Source of the DNA: Dehalococcoidia bacterium
GTDB taxonomy: Bacteria > Chloroflexota > Dehalococcoidia > Bin125
DNA: 64,000 bases
NCBI GenBank assembly: GCA_022828105.1
Contig: JAJEJC010000009.1
Span: 62,001-126,000, forward strand
Direction of reading: 5' to 3'
Shown: positions 16,731 to 26,625 of the stretch, piece by piece
Layout of the letters: the number at the start of each line of letters is the position of its first letter
Numbering within the stretch: the first letter of the stretch is position 1
Translations under genes and position numbers: made by a program
Notes under the pieces: generated by a model
The model's input: the letters and a program-made list of their open reading frames with translations, nothing else
Database searches by the model: none
What the model was told of the DNA's origin: nothing

Positions 16731-18074
16731 CTAGCGCCGTCCCGCGCCCGCGCCGGGCATCGACGGCATGCGGCCCGAGGCGAGGTCCTTCATGATCCCC
16801 TTGGCCTGTTTGAACTGGTTCAGGAGCTGATTCACTTCCTGTGGCGTCGTACCGCTGCCGCTCGCGATCCGCCGACGCCGCGAGCCGTTGATCATGTCCG
16901 GCTTGCGTCGTTCCTCCGGCGTCATCGAAAACACGATCGCCTCGAAGTGACGGAAGAAATCGTCGTCGATCTCGTCGACATCGATCTGGCTTTTGATCGA
17001 GCTCAGGCCTGGAACCATGCTGATGATCTGTGAGATCGGGCCCATTTGTCGGACCTTGCTAATCTGGTCGATGAAATCTTCCAGGTCGAAGTCGCCGTCC
17101 TGCAAGCGCCGCCGCCAGACCTTGGCGTCCTGCTCGCCGAACTCCTGCTCGGCCCGTTCGACCAGCGTCGACATGTCGCCGCGGCCGACGATGCGTCCGG
17201 CCAGCCGGTCGGGATGGAACCCCTCCAGCGCGTCGGGACGCTCTCCGATGCCCAGGAACTTGATCGGCGCGCCCGTAACCGCGCGGATCGAGAGTGCCGC
17301 CCCGCCCCGCGCGTCGCCGTCCATCTTGGACAGCACCACGCCCGTGATCCCCACCGCCTCGTCGAATGCCGAGGCCGCGTTGACCGCGTCCTGACCCGAC
17401 ATCGCATCTGCGACCAGCAGCACTTCGGTCGGCGCAAAGCGGTCGCGCAGCTCAGTGATCTCGCCCATCAACTCCTCGTCGATGTGCAGCCGACCGGCCG
17501 TATCCACGATCACGGTCCCGGCCCCGATCTGATCGGCGCGCGCAAGACCCTGCTCGACGATCCTGACCGGCTTCTCGTCAGCGCCCAGCTCGAAGACTTC
17601 GATGTCGAGTTGGCGGCCCAGCGCCTGGAGCTGGTCGATCGCTGCCGGACGGTAGACATCCGCCGCGATCAACAGCGGCCGTTCGCCGGCCTTGCGGGCG
17701 CGCAGAGCCAGCTTGGCCGAGGTCGTCGTCTTGCCCGAGCCCTGCAAGCCCACCATCAGGATGATCGTCGGACCCTGCGAGGCCCGTTTCAGGCTCGGCG
17801 ACTCCGTGCCCAACAGCGCGACCAGCTCCTCATTGACGATCTCGACGACGCGGTTGAGCGGCGTCGGCGACTTCATCACCTCGTCCGTGCTGGCCCGTCC
17901 GCGCACGGCCTTGATGTAGTCGCGCGCGACCTTGTAGTTGACGTCCGCCTCGAGCAGCGCCAGGCGCACCTCGCGCAGCGCCGCTTCGAGGTCCTTCTCC
18001 GTGATCGAGCCGCGCCGGCCCAGCGTGGCGAACACGTCCTGCAGCTTGCCGCTCAGCGCATCGAACATGGCCAT
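16731..18074 (-). CDS. ffh: Signal recognition particle GTPase Ffh
   Basis: I chose the ATG at 18074 (MAMFDALSGKLQDVF), 10 bases after a GGAGGGG run; an upstream in-frame ATG at 18107 would add 11 codons from a repeat. The N domain is followed by the G domain (GLQGSGKTTTSAK P-loop about residue 107-119, DTAGR, and the NGD/TKxD-type SKMDGDARGG) and a Met-rich M domain (KPDMINGSRRRRIASGSGT) that binds SRP RNA and signal peptides. Length 447 aa is normal. It delivers nascent membrane proteins to FtsY. Confidence 0.95.
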   Translation of the reverse strand: MAMFDALSGKLQDVFATLGRRGSITEKDLEAALREVRLALLEADVNYKVARDYIKAVRGRASTDEVMKSPTPLNRVVEIVNEELVALLGTESPSLKRASQGPTIILMVGLQGSGKTTTSAKLALRARKAGERPLLIAADVYRPAAIDQLQALGRQLDIEVFELGADEKPVRIVEQGLARADQIGAGTVIVDTAGRLHIDEELMGEITELRDRFAPTEVLLVADAMSGQDAVNAASAFDEAVGITGVVLSKMDGDARGGAALSIRAVTGAPIKFLGIGERPDALEGFHPDRLAGRIVGRGDMSTLVERAEQEFGEQDAKVWRRRLQDGDFDLEDFIDQISKVRQMGPISQIISMVPGLSSIKSQIDVDEIDDDFFRHFEAIVFSMTPEERRKPDMINGSRRRRIASGSGTTPQEVNQLLNQFKQAKGIMKDLASGRMPSMPGAGAGRR

Positions 18075-18083
18075 CGGGTGGAG

Positions 18084-18130
18084 CCCCCCTCCGTCACTCC
18101 GTGACACCTCCCCCCGCGAAGCGGGGGAGG
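18084..18130. repeat. REP-like palindromic repeat, copy A
   Basis: The unit is CCCCCCTCCGTCACTCCGTGAC followed by ACCTCCCCCCGC-gaa-GCGGGGGAGG: two hairpins, GTCACTCCGTGAC and CTCCCCCCGC/GCGGGGGAG. Related units lie at 29.73-29.83 kb and 33.73-33.78 kb. This copy fills the 73 bp between gap and ffh and could also terminate gap-side transcription or stabilise mRNA ends. Confidence 0.75.
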
Positions 18131-18147
18131 GATTGAGCTAACCCTAG

Positions 18148-19173
18148 CTAGGACAAACCCGCCTCGGCCATCCGCACGCAGAGGTCGCCCACGCGTACGC
18201 TGTACCCCCACTCGTTGTCGTACCAGCTCACGACCTTGACCTGCGTGCCCTCCAGGACCATCGTCGACATCGCGTCGATGATCGAGGACGAGGGCGAGCC
18301 CTTGAAGTCGCTACTGACCAGCGGCTCGGTCTCGTACTCCAGGATGCCGAAGAGCGACGACTCGCGCTCAGTCGCCGCCTTCTCGAAGGCCGCGTTGACC
18401 TCCTCCGCCGTCGTCTCGCGCTCCGCGTCGATCACCAGGTCGACAACCGAGACGGTGCTGGTCGGCACGCGGTACGCCATGCCGTTCAGCTTGCCGTTGA
18501 GGTGCGGCAGCACTAGTCCGACCGCCTTGGCCGCGCCCGTCGTCGTGGGAATGATGTTCATCGCCGCCGCCCGCGCGCGGCGCAAATCGCTGTGCACCGT
18601 GTCGAGAATCGCCTGATCGTTCGTGTAGGCGTGGATCGTCGACATGATCCCGCTCTTGATGCCGACCGTGTCGTCCAGCACCTTGGCCATTGGCGCGAGG
18701 CAATTGGTGGTGCAGGATGCGTTCGAGATCACGTGGTGCGAACCGGGGTCGTAGGCGTCGTCGTTGACGCCGAGCACGATCGTCAGGTCCTCGTTCTTCG
18801 CCGGGGCCGAGATCACGACCTTCGACGGGCCGTGATTCAGGTGGCCGCGGGCCCGCTCCGCATCGGTGAAGATGCCGGTGCTCTCGACCACGATTTCGAC
18901 ACCGTGGTCGCCCCAGGGAATCTGGCCCGGGTCGCGCTCCGAGATCACTGCGATCCGCCGACCGTCGATGATGAGGTCGCCGTCGACCACGTCGACCTCG
19001 CCCGGGTAGCGACCGTAGTTGGTGTCGTACTTGAACAGGTGCGCGTTCGTCTCGGAATCCGTCAGGTCGTTGATCGCGACGACCTCCAGGTCGTCGCCGT
19101 GAAAGTCGAGCATGCCCTTGAGCACCTGCCGACCGATGCGACCGAAGCCGTTGATGCCAATCTTCGTGGTCAC
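18148..19173 (-). CDS. gap: Glyceraldehyde-3-phosphate dehydrogenase, type I
   Basis: Start GTG at 19173 ([15 protein letters not shown]) is preferred: it follows CTCAGGAGAACTCC and puts the NAD-binding GxGxxG at the usual position; the frame upstream is non-conserved. The catalytic Cys lies in [15 protein letters not shown] (about residue 153), with the paired His and the C-terminal [13 protein letters not shown]. 341 aa. It catalyses the NAD-dependent oxidation/phosphorylation step of glycolysis in the cytoplasm. No pgk or tpi neighbour. Confidence 0.95.
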   Translation of the reverse strand: MTTKIGINGFGRIGRQVLKGMLDFHGDDLEVVAINDLTDSETNAHLFKYDTNYGRYPGEVDVVDGDLIIDGRRIAVISERDPGQIPWGDHGVEIVVESTGIFTDAERARGHLNHGPSKVVISAPAKNEDLTIVLGVNDDAYDPGSHHVISNASCTTNCLAPMAKVLDDTVGIKSGIMSTIHAYTNDQAILDTVHSDLRRARAAAMNIIPTTTGAAKAVGLVLPHLNGKLNGMAYRVPTSTVSVVDLVIDAERETTAEEVNAAFEKAATERESSLFGILEYETEPLVSSDFKGSPSSSIIDAMSTMVLEGTQVKVVSWYDNEWGYSVRVGDLCVRMAEAGLS

Positions 19174-19246
19174 GGAGTTCTCCTGAGTGATGGTGCGAAT
19201 GACTGCGTTGCCCGCAGGTTCGCAGAGCCGCGCAGTGCGCTCAACC

Positions 19247-20608
19247 CTACGCGCGGCGCAGCCCGCCGCCGAACATGATGCCGCCGTAGTGGTTGAACCA
19301 CCGCCTGGCCTCGGCGTCCTCGAACGGATAGTCGGCCCCGAGCTGTCGGGCAATCGCGAGACCGGTCACGAAGCAGGTCTCCTGGCTGTTGATCAGCGTG
19401 TGGGCGCCGCAGTGCCAGGTCCGACGCCGACCCTGGATTGCGCGGAAGATGTTGACCAGCAGCACCACGTGGCGCAGATCGTGGACCACGTGCTGGAACC
19501 AGCGCCGATGGATGATCTTGCCTTCGTCGATTGGGCTGATCGGGTTGTAGGTGACCAGGCAAGACCTGTCTGAGTTCCCCGCCCACGGCTGCTGGTTGTG
19601 CATGATGTAGGTGATCTCGTAGTTGTCCGGACGCGAACCGTATTGATCGATGAAGTTACTGCGGGTTGTGAGTGGTTTGCTGTCATTATCGGGCAGCACC
19701 GACTCGTCCGAGTGCACGATTGCGTGATTATGCAGTTCACTCTCATAACGAATCGATGACAGGATGTAGCGTTCAAGGTACGAAGGCTTGTCCAGCACCA
19801 TCAGCGTCTGATTCGCGTTACAGGCGAAGACCACATCGTCGAACGTCTCCTGCGCTCCCTGGCCGTCCTCGACGACCACCCCCGAGTCGCGGCGGTAGAC
19901 CTTGCGCACCGGCCGGTTCAGGTACACCTTGTCCCGGAAACCCTCCGAGAGGCAGTCGTAGATCCGCCTGGTGCCCTGGTCCCAGGTCTGCATCGGCGTG
20001 GCCTGCTCGATGTCGAAAAACTCCAGGTAGCGCGAGAACAGCGCCGCCGGCATGTCGAAGACATTGGTGGCCATCAGGAAGTTGACGAACATCGGCTTGA
20101 GAATCTTGTAGCGAAAGTCTCCCGAGAACCCCCCCAGATTCAGGATCGTGCCCATGCTGACGTAGTTGAACGGGTTCAGCGCGTTGAGCAGCTTCGAGCG
20201 CGCGCGGGTCAACCAGCCGGCGCGGTGCAGCAGGCGCAGCAGCCGCTGAAACCGCTCAATCTCCCCGTGCAGCTCCCGCCGAATTGCGGAATCGAAGTCG
20301 TGGGCATAGATGTCACCTCCGTACCGCACGCTGTAGCTGAACCTCGTGTTCACGAGTTCGATTCCGAACTGCTCCATCAACAACGTGATGTGGTGATAGA
20401 CGGACGGAATGCAGGCGGTCACCGAGATGTCGAACGGGATTGAGCTGCCGTCGTCCTGCGGCATGTCGGCGGTCACGGCGTTGCCGCCAAGCTGGGACTC
20501 GGCCTCGTACAGCCGAAAATCAAACTTGTCGGGATGGTGGCTCAGGGCCCAGGCGGCGCCAAGCCCCGAAATGCCGCCACCGATAATCGCGACGCGCCGG
20601 GGCGCCAT
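19247..20608 (-). CDS. FAD-dependent oxidoreductase, amine oxidase/desaturase-like
   Basis: The 453-residue protein opens with a Rossmann dinucleotide site ([17 protein letters not shown], about 4-20, then [14 protein letters not shown]) and later [19 protein letters not shown], the layout of the NAD(P)-binding-like amine oxidase/phytoene desaturase superfamily. The C-terminal [17 protein letters not shown] resembles the FAD-binding end of these enzymes. Its ATG overlaps the stop of the Rieske oxygenase (TGATG), so the two are cotranslated. It may oxidise a lipid or polyisoprenoid; the substrate is unknown. Confidence 0.75.
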   Translation of the reverse strand: MAPRRVAIIGGGISGLGAAWALSHHPDKFDFRLYEAESQLGGNAVTADMPQDDGSSIPFDISVTACIPSVYHHITLLMEQFGIELVNTRFSYSVRYGGDIYAHDFDSAIRRELHGEIERFQRLLRLLHRAGWLTRARSKLLNALNPFNYVSMGTILNLGGFSGDFRYKILKPMFVNFLMATNVFDMPAALFSRYLEFFDIEQATPMQTWDQGTRRIYDCLSEGFRDKVYLNRPVRKVYRRDSGVVVEDGQGAQETFDDVVFACNANQTLMVLDKPSYLERYILSSIRYESELHNHAIVHSDESVLPDNDSKPLTTRSNFIDQYGSRPDNYEITYIMHNQQPWAGNSDRSCLVTYNPISPIDEGKIIHRRWFQHVVHDLRHVVLLVNIFRAIQGRRRTWHCGAHTLINSQETCFVTGLAIARQLGADYPFEDAEARRWFNHYGGIMFGGGLRRA

Positions 20609-21693
20609 CAGCCCGCAGCCGCCTGCATATCGCCGGACCTGTCATCGCTCACTGCGGGCGCCGACTCCTTCGCCGGATAGAACTGCGAACAATACGATCG
20701 GTATCTCATGATCTCGCCGTCCGAGCGGCAGAGCCGGGGCCTGGCGCGATACCGCTTGCGGCTCCAGATTGCGACATCCTGCAGCACGTCTCGATGTTGG
20801 ATGTAGTTGAGGAACCTGTTGAGCAGCGAGGTACGTGGCGCGCGCGGCAACGCATTCAACGGCCAGGCCAGGCCGCGCGGCAAGGTCATCTCCCGTAGTT
20901 GCGACACGATGGACAGATCAATCTGGTCGCCGTCGACCGGAGTCGACAGGATCCACAGCCGGCCGTCCAGTCCGAGGTTGCGCTCAAGAAACTCGACAAA
21001 GGAGTAACCCAGCCCGTGCACCGACGTGAGGGCCGTCACGTCGAGGGAGGCGTAGCGCAGCGGCCCAATCCTGCGATCGGACTGGAAGCTGAAGCGGCTC
21101 AGCAGCGCGGCGCCGTCGACCTCGATCGGATCTGCCTGGCCGACGCCGTCGTAGCCGTGGACGTAGCGCAGATGGGCCAGATCCACCGCGTTCTCGGTCG
21201 TTTCCTGCGGATGTCCGGGAAAGCGCAGCGTGCGGATCTCGATCTCGCACCATCCGTCCTGCTCCGGGGTCTCGGCCGGCAAATGCCACTGCGGCACCCG
21301 GCCTTCGAGCCCCCACCAGGCGAAGACCATGCCGGCAATCTCCCGGGTCTCAAACACGCGCAGGGCCGCCGAGCGCGGCGCCGCCGCGTAGGGCGTCCGC
21401 ACACACTGGCCGGTCGTATCGAACTCGAACCCGTGAAACGGACAGACCAGGCGGCCCTCGCAGACCCGCCCTCCGCCGTCCGGGCCCAGGTAGGCGCCCA
21501 GGTGCGGGCAGTATGACTCGGCCACGCAGGGGCGGCCCTGATCGTCGGCCCAGGCCACGATCTCGATGCCCATCCAGCGCTTGGCGATCAGGCCGGTCCT
21601 GGCCAGAGCTTGCCGGCTGGCGACGAAGTACCAACCTTCCGGGTAGGGTGGCAGCCCAGGGCTGGTGGCAGCAGAATCGGACGGCGCTTGCAC
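20608..21693 (-). CDS. Rieske [2Fe-2S] oxygenase, KshA/cholesterol-7-desaturase-like
   Basis: Provisional start GTG at 21693 (VQAPSDSAATSPGLPPYPEGWYFVA); an ATG at 21876 would add a poorly conserved 61-residue stretch over the shared divergent promoter. The Rieske centre is CPHLGAYLG ... CPFHGFEF (Cys-X-His and Cys-X2-His), and the mononuclear iron ligands are in ENAVDLAHLRYVHGY. The pattern PxxAALRVFETREIAGMVFAWW resembles oxygenases acting on steroids (KshA, Neverland type). It is cotranslated with the FAD oxidoreductase and diverges from a P450, so a steroid- or hopanoid-like substrate is plausible but inferred. It needs a reductase not seen here. Confidence 0.8.
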   Translation of the reverse strand: MQAPSDSAATSPGLPPYPEGWYFVASRQALARTGLIAKRWMGIEIVAWADDQGRPCVAESYCPHLGAYLGPDGGGRVCEGRLVCPFHGFEFDTTGQCVRTPYAAAPRSAALRVFETREIAGMVFAWWGLEGRVPQWHLPAETPEQDGWCEIEIRTLRFPGHPQETTENAVDLAHLRYVHGYDGVGQADPIEVDGAALLSRFSFQSDRRIGPLRYASLDVTALTSVHGLGYSFVEFLERNLGLDGRLWILSTPVDGDQIDLSIVSQLREMTLPRGLAWPLNALPRAPRTSLLNRFLNYIQHRDVLQDVAIWSRKRYRARPRLCRSDGEIMRYRSYCSQFYPAKESAPAVSDDRSGDMQAAAG

Positions 21694-21942
21694 GGTACAG
21701 GTCCCCGTGTCGTATCTGGACGCAGGGCGTCCCCGATGCTCAACACTTGTATAGTAAGACGAACAGCACGAGGTGGTTGTCCGACCCTGTACCGCAGTCT
21801 CGCCGACCCCGTAGTTATGTGTACTATCGCTACTTCGTGTTCGGTCAGATTTGGCGATCCAGCTGATAACGTGCAAGCGACGCAGTGATCAGCGACGGAT
21901 GGCACCGAGAGAGCCGAAGAGCCGATTGAGATCGCAGACAAC

Positions 21943-23976
21943 ATGGCCCTCGCCGCCGACCCGGTCACGATCGTTCCGGACCAACTCACGCTCCCTCAGG
22001 AGTTGGTGCTGATGCTGCTCAACGAAGAGAGCGGCTACTTTCGGCAGGTCCGGGGTTGGAACTTGCACTGCGCGATCGTCGGAGCGGCGATGGCGGAACT
22101 CTCGCTGATCGGCCGGATCGACACCGATATGGAGTCGCTCAAGCTGCTCGACGCCACGCCCACCGGTCACCCCGCGCTGGACCCAATTCTCGAAGCGATC
22201 GCCGCTGAGCCGGTGGAGCACAATGCCCAGTACTGGGTTGAGCGCTTGAATTGGCAGGCTGAGTCGCTGATCGACGTGGCGCTCGAGCGCCTGGTCCAGA
22301 TGAGTATCCTCGAACACCACGATGGCGACTTCTGGACGCTGGCTCGAACCGGATATCGAGCAGATGGCTACGAGGACACGGCCCAGGGTACGGCCTCGGA
22401 GTTCGTCCGCACCCGCATTGCACGGGTGATTTTCGAGGAAGAGATTCCCGATCCGCGTGATGTGATCATCATCGCGCTGATCAACGCCTGCGATGTCCTG
22501 CGCTTCATCTTTCAGCTTGACGAAGAATCCGAACATCGGATCGAACTGGTCTGCAAGATGGACCTGATTGGTCGGGCGATCTCCGACGCCGTGACCCAGA
22601 ATCTGACCAGCCCGCTCGTGCGCCGTGTCCATCTGAACCGCTCGATTCCGACCGTGAAACTGTCCCGCCTGCCGTTCAATCGGAATCTGCGGGAAGGAAA
22701 CTTGCCCGCGTTGATCGCCAACCTGGTGGAACAGTACGGTCCCATCTTTCGGCTCAACCCACCGTTCCAGGAGTCGATGACCGTCCTGGCCGGCCCTGAG
22801 GTCAATCGCTGGGCCCAGCGTGAAGGCCGGCTGTTTCTGACGTCCACGAAGTACCTGGACGGCCTCAAGAACGTCTATGGCGCGCACGGCATCATTCCCG
22901 CGCTCGATTCCGCGGACCACTTCCGCATGCGCAAGGCGATGCAGCCCAGCCTGTCCAAGGGCAGGCTGGACGAGCAACTGGACACGCTCTACCGCCATTT
23001 GCGCGCGCACATGGCGGAGTGGTCGGTCGGGCAGACATTCTCCGCCAAGACCATGTCGCGGCTGGCAACGAATGCGCAAGTCTCGCCACTGCTCGCAGGC
23101 GTCGACTCTCAGGACCTGATCGAAGACGTGATCGGATTCAAGGAACGCGCCCTCAACACTCGGGTGGCCAAGATCCTGCCGAGTTTCCTGCTGGGCACAC
23201 CGGGCATGAGGCGGCGGGCCAAGAGCATTGACGAGCTCATCGCTCGCATTCAGCGCTCCCACACCCCGGCGCAGCGAGTCGGTCAGCCCAGGGACATCGT
23301 TGACGACCTGCTCAGCCTGCACGCCAATGAACCACAGCTGCTGCCGGAGTCCAGCCTCAGGTTCTCGCTCTCGACGCCACTGCTGGCGAGTATGTATCTG
23401 GGCGACGGTCTCGGTTTCGGCATGTACGCGATGTTGTCGCAGCCGGACCTGCACCAGCGAATCCGCGAAGAGGCGGAAGCCTTGTTCGGCGATGGCGACC
23501 CGGATCCTGAGGATCTGGCCGGGCCGGGAGCCGATGTCACTCGACGATTCGTGATGGAGACACTGCGCATGTACCCGGTAGTTCCGGCGTCGTTGCGCAA
23601 CGTGATGAATAGCTGTGTGGTCGAGGACTTCGAGTTGCCGATCGGGTCGCGGGTTCTGGTTGCCCAGACCGCCACCCACTACATGGATGAAGCGTTCCCC
23701 GATCCGCACACCTTCGACATCGACCGATATCTGCCTGGTCGCGAAGAGCACCGCTCGACGAGCTACGCCCCGTTCGGGTTGGGCACGCACACGTGTCTCG
23801 GCCATCGCTGGGTGGAAGTGCAGATGGCGATCGACCTGCTGATGATCGCCTACTACTTCAGGCTGGAGCTGTCGCCGCCGGACGCGAAGCTGCGGATTAG
23901 CCCGTTCCCTTCGCTAACGCCCAGCGACAATCTGAAGTTCAAGGTGGTGGAGCAGCTTCACGAGCTCCCCGGTTAG
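21943..23976 (+). CDS. GPP34-cytochrome P450 fusion protein
   Basis: The 677-residue protein has two parts. Residues about 14-245 match the GPP34/GOLPH3 fold: LTLPQELVLMLLNEESGYFR, GAAMAELSLIGRI, a TPTGHPALD-type turn and ARVIFEEEIPDPRDVIIIALINACDVL; in eukaryotes this domain binds phosphoinositide. Residues about 260-675 are a cytochrome P450 with ETLRMYP (ExxR, about 539-542) and FGLGTHTCLG (heme Cys about 617). The I-helix (LASMYLGDGLGFGMYAML) lacks the usual acid-Thr pair. It is divergent from a Rieske oxygenase. It probably acts on a membrane lipid held by the GPP34 part; substrate unknown. Confidence 0.85.
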   Translation: MALAADPVTIVPDQLTLPQELVLMLLNEESGYFRQVRGWNLHCAIVGAAMAELSLIGRIDTDMESLKLLDATPTGHPALDPILEAIAAEPVEHNAQYWVERLNWQAESLIDVALERLVQMSILEHHDGDFWTLARTGYRADGYEDTAQGTASEFVRTRIARVIFEEEIPDPRDVIIIALINACDVLRFIFQLDEESEHRIELVCKMDLIGRAISDAVTQNLTSPLVRRVHLNRSIPTVKLSRLPFNRNLREGNLPALIANLVEQYGPIFRLNPPFQESMTVLAGPEVNRWAQREGRLFLTSTKYLDGLKNVYGAHGIIPALDSADHFRMRKAMQPSLSKGRLDEQLDTLYRHLRAHMAEWSVGQTFSAKTMSRLATNAQVSPLLAGVDSQDLIEDVIGFKERALNTRVAKILPSFLLGTPGMRRRAKSIDELIARIQRSHTPAQRVGQPRDIVDDLLSLHANEPQLLPESSLRFSLSTPLLASMYLGDGLGFGMYAMLSQPDLHQRIREEAEALFGDGDPDPEDLAGPGADVTRRFVMETLRMYPVVPASLRNVMNSCVVEDFELPIGSRVLVAQTATHYMDEAFPDPHTFDIDRYLPGREEHRSTSYAPFGLGTHTCLGHRWVEVQMAIDLLMIAYYFRLELSPPDAKLRISPFPSLTPSDNLKFKVVEQLHELPG

Positions 23977-24006
23977 GTTGACGGGCAGGCGCGCCGCGAG
24001 GGTCGC

Positions 24007-26490
24007 TCAGGGCGCGCCCGATTCCCGCTCGTGCCGCTCCTGGATGTCGTCGATTGCCTCATCCAGTTCGTCCCACATCCGCTGCATGGTCGAGCGCAAG
24101 CGCATGTTCTGGAACGCGCCCCAGACGGTCATCGCCGGCGGCACGACCAGGATCGCGACGATCAGCGAGTAGGCGATGGTGATCGCCGCCGTGATTCCGA
24201 ACTGCTGCGATGCCAGCAGCGGCGAAGCGATCAGCACGCCAAGGCCGAGGGCGGTGGTCATCGCCGAGCCAAGCAACGCCGAGCCGGTCGTCGCCAATGT
24301 CCGGATCGCCGCCTGCTCGGGATCGCGCAGCCGCGAGAACTCTTCGCGATATCGATGAATCAGGTGGATCGTGTAGTCCACCCCGATGCCGATTGAGAGC
24401 GCGGTGATGATCGACGTGATCAGCGAGTAGGGGATGCCCAACAGCGCCATGGTGCCCAGCACCCAGATCAGCACGAACACGATCGGCAGGACGGCGACCA
24501 ACGCCAGCACGGGCTGGCGCTGCGTGATCCAGAAGAAGATCGCCAGGATGCCGAGCGCCACAGCGATCGTGATGCTGATCGACTCCGTCTGGCGCTCGGT
24601 GATCGAGTCAGTGATCGTCACCCCGATGATGGCGTCGGATGTCGCCGTCAGCCCCTGTTCGTCCCCTTGCCAGAGCGATTCGAGCTCCTCCTGCACCTGG
24701 CGCGCGCCGATCGAGTCTCCTGAGTACGTCGGGAACTGGACCAGGATGGAGTCGATCCCGTCCGGATTGTTCTTCAGGCTGTGCGAGAATCCCGGATCCT
24801 GGGACTCGAGGCGATCCAGGATCCGCTGCATGATTGCCGCGTCGAGCTGCAAGCCTCGGGTCGCCTCGCGGTACTGCTCGGCCAGCGCCGGGTCGTAGTT
24901 GTCGCCCGGCTCGCCGCTGTCGGTCACCCAGTCCTGGATGCGCAGCTCGTACGAGGTCTGGATTGGTCCGCCGGCGAAGGCTGGCCGGTCTCCTTCATCC
25001 GCGAAGCGGTCGGCCAGGTCGCGCAGATTGAGCAGCGTCCTGGTCTCGGTCGCCTCGGCACGGATCAACACCGAAGTCATCTCGGTGGAGCCGCCGACCG
25101 CTTGATCGAGCGTCTCCCAGTCCTCCAGCACGCTGCCGCCGCGAGGCAGGATGTCGCGGATGCTGAACTCCGACTCGAGATCGGTCGCGGCGAAACCGAG
25201 TCCGATCGTGAGCCCCACCACAACGAGCAGGAACGGGGCCGGGCGAAGCGCGACGGACGTGCCCAACCATTCAGCGGCGCGCTCGATGCCCGGCAGCGCC
25301 TGCGACACCATCCGCGGCGCGCGCAGCGAGCCCTTCGCTTCGCGTCGTCGGTCGATGATTGCGCGCCCCGCCGGAATCAGCGTCAGCATCACGATCAGGC
25401 TCATCCCCACGCCGAGCGCGGCGACCACGCCGAAGTCGCTGACAATCTCGACCGGCGAGAGCAGATTCGCCAGCAAGCTGACCATCGTCGTGACTGCCGC
25501 CAGCAGCAGCGGGATCACCACGTTCCGCAGTCCGCTTCGGACCGCGTCCAGCACGGACGCGCCACCGGAGCGCTGCTCGCGGTAGTGCGAGACCACCTGG
25601 ATCGCGTAGTCCACCGTCAGGCCGATCACGATGATCGGCACCATCGCCGTCAGCGCGTTCGGCGGACCGATGATGCCCAGCGCGTCCGGACCCAACCAGC
25701 CCTCCACGCCGGTCACCCAGATCAACGAGAGCAGCAGCCCGATCAGCGCGAGCACGAGGTCGGAGAGCGTGCGCAGGAAGAGCAAGAGCAGAACCGCAAT
25801 CAATATCAGTGCGACCCCGATCAGCGGCGCCATCGCGTCTTCGGTGGCCTGCTTGTACTCGTCTTCGACGATCGCCGGCGAGACGCTGCTAACCCGCAAC
25901 GGACCCTCGTCGTTGGTGGCCAGCTCGCTGATCAGCCGCTCGGCATCGGCGACTTCTTCGTTCTTCGTGTTGCGCAGGCGGATCGAGGCGATCGCCACGG
26001 ACGTGCCGTCGGCGTCGAGGCCGCTCAAGGCGTTGATCGCCGGCCCAATCTCCGGCACGCCGCGGACGGCGTCAATCTCCGCTTGCGATAGCGAGTCGAG
26101 GCGTTCCACGCCCAGGGCTGCCTGGAACAAGTGGCTCGGCGCGATCACTGCTTCCGTCGGCGTCAGCAGCGCCCCGACCTCAGGCGCTTGCGTGATGGTC
26201 GCAATCAGGTCGCTCATCTGCGCCAGCCCGTCCGGACTGATCGCGTCGCCGCGGAAGATGAGCGTGACCAGTCGGACGTCGCCGGTCGCCTCAAACTGCT
26301 GGTTGATCTCTTCAATCGCCTGCGCAATCGGTCCGTCCTGCGGCAGCAGCCCCACGTCGGTGCCGTCGATGATCGGGGCTCTCCGCCCGGCACCCGCAGC
26401 CATCACCACGGTGATCAGCAGCAATACGCCGATCGTGATCCAGGGACGCTTCGTAATCAGGATGCTCAGTCTGGCCAGCACGTCATTCAT
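24007..26490 (-). CDS. RND/MMPL-family transporter (hydrophobe exporter)
   Basis: The 827-residue membrane protein has the two-repeat RND layout: TM1 (ITIGVLLLITVVMAAGA), a periplasmic loop of about 170 residues, then a five- to six-helix bundle (about 195-385), a second loop and a second bundle (about 625-800). Conserved segments are TVDYAIQVVSHYRE and GVDYTIHLIHRYREE, the paired Asp of TM4/TM10 of the proton relay. It is of the HAE3/MMPL/HpnN type that moves lipids or hopanoids. It lies convergent with the P450, 30 bp away, which fits export of the oxidised lipid made next door; that link is inference. Confidence 0.85.
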   Translation of the reverse strand: MNDVLARLSILITKRPWITIGVLLLITVVMAAGAGRRAPIIDGTDVGLLPQDGPIAQAIEEINQQFEATGDVRLVTLIFRGDAISPDGLAQMSDLIATITQAPEVGALLTPTEAVIAPSHLFQAALGVERLDSLSQAEIDAVRGVPEIGPAINALSGLDADGTSVAIASIRLRNTKNEEVADAERLISELATNDEGPLRVSSVSPAIVEDEYKQATEDAMAPLIGVALILIAVLLLLFLRTLSDLVLALIGLLLSLIWVTGVEGWLGPDALGIIGPPNALTAMVPIIVIGLTVDYAIQVVSHYREQRSGGASVLDAVRSGLRNVVIPLLLAAVTTMVSLLANLLSPVEIVSDFGVVAALGVGMSLIVMLTLIPAGRAIIDRRREAKGSLRAPRMVSQALPGIERAAEWLGTSVALRPAPFLLVVVGLTIGLGFAATDLESEFSIRDILPRGGSVLEDWETLDQAVGGSTEMTSVLIRAEATETRTLLNLRDLADRFADEGDRPAFAGGPIQTSYELRIQDWVTDSGEPGDNYDPALAEQYREATRGLQLDAAIMQRILDRLESQDPGFSHSLKNNPDGIDSILVQFPTYSGDSIGARQVQEELESLWQGDEQGLTATSDAIIGVTITDSITERQTESISITIAVALGILAIFFWITQRQPVLALVAVLPIVFVLIWVLGTMALLGIPYSLITSIITALSIGIGVDYTIHLIHRYREEFSRLRDPEQAAIRTLATTGSALLGSAMTTALGLGVLIASPLLASQQFGITAAITIAYSLIVAILVVPPAMTVWGAFQNMRLRSTMQRMWDELDEAIDDIQERHERESGAP

Positions 26491-26625
26491 GATCAGCCTC
26501 TAGTCCTGCAATGAGAGGCTATCGCCTGCTGACGCTGGGGCTCAGCACCGAGGTCGCTCAGTGCCTGCGAATCAGCCTGGCGCGTTACCGTCCTGGTGAG
26601 CCGACATTGCCGAGGAGCCAACGCA

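Noticed and set aside
21889..23805. 638-codon minus-strand frame opposite the GPP34-P450 gene
   Set aside because: Same reason: the plus strand carries conserved P450 and GPP34 motifs, and this frame has none.
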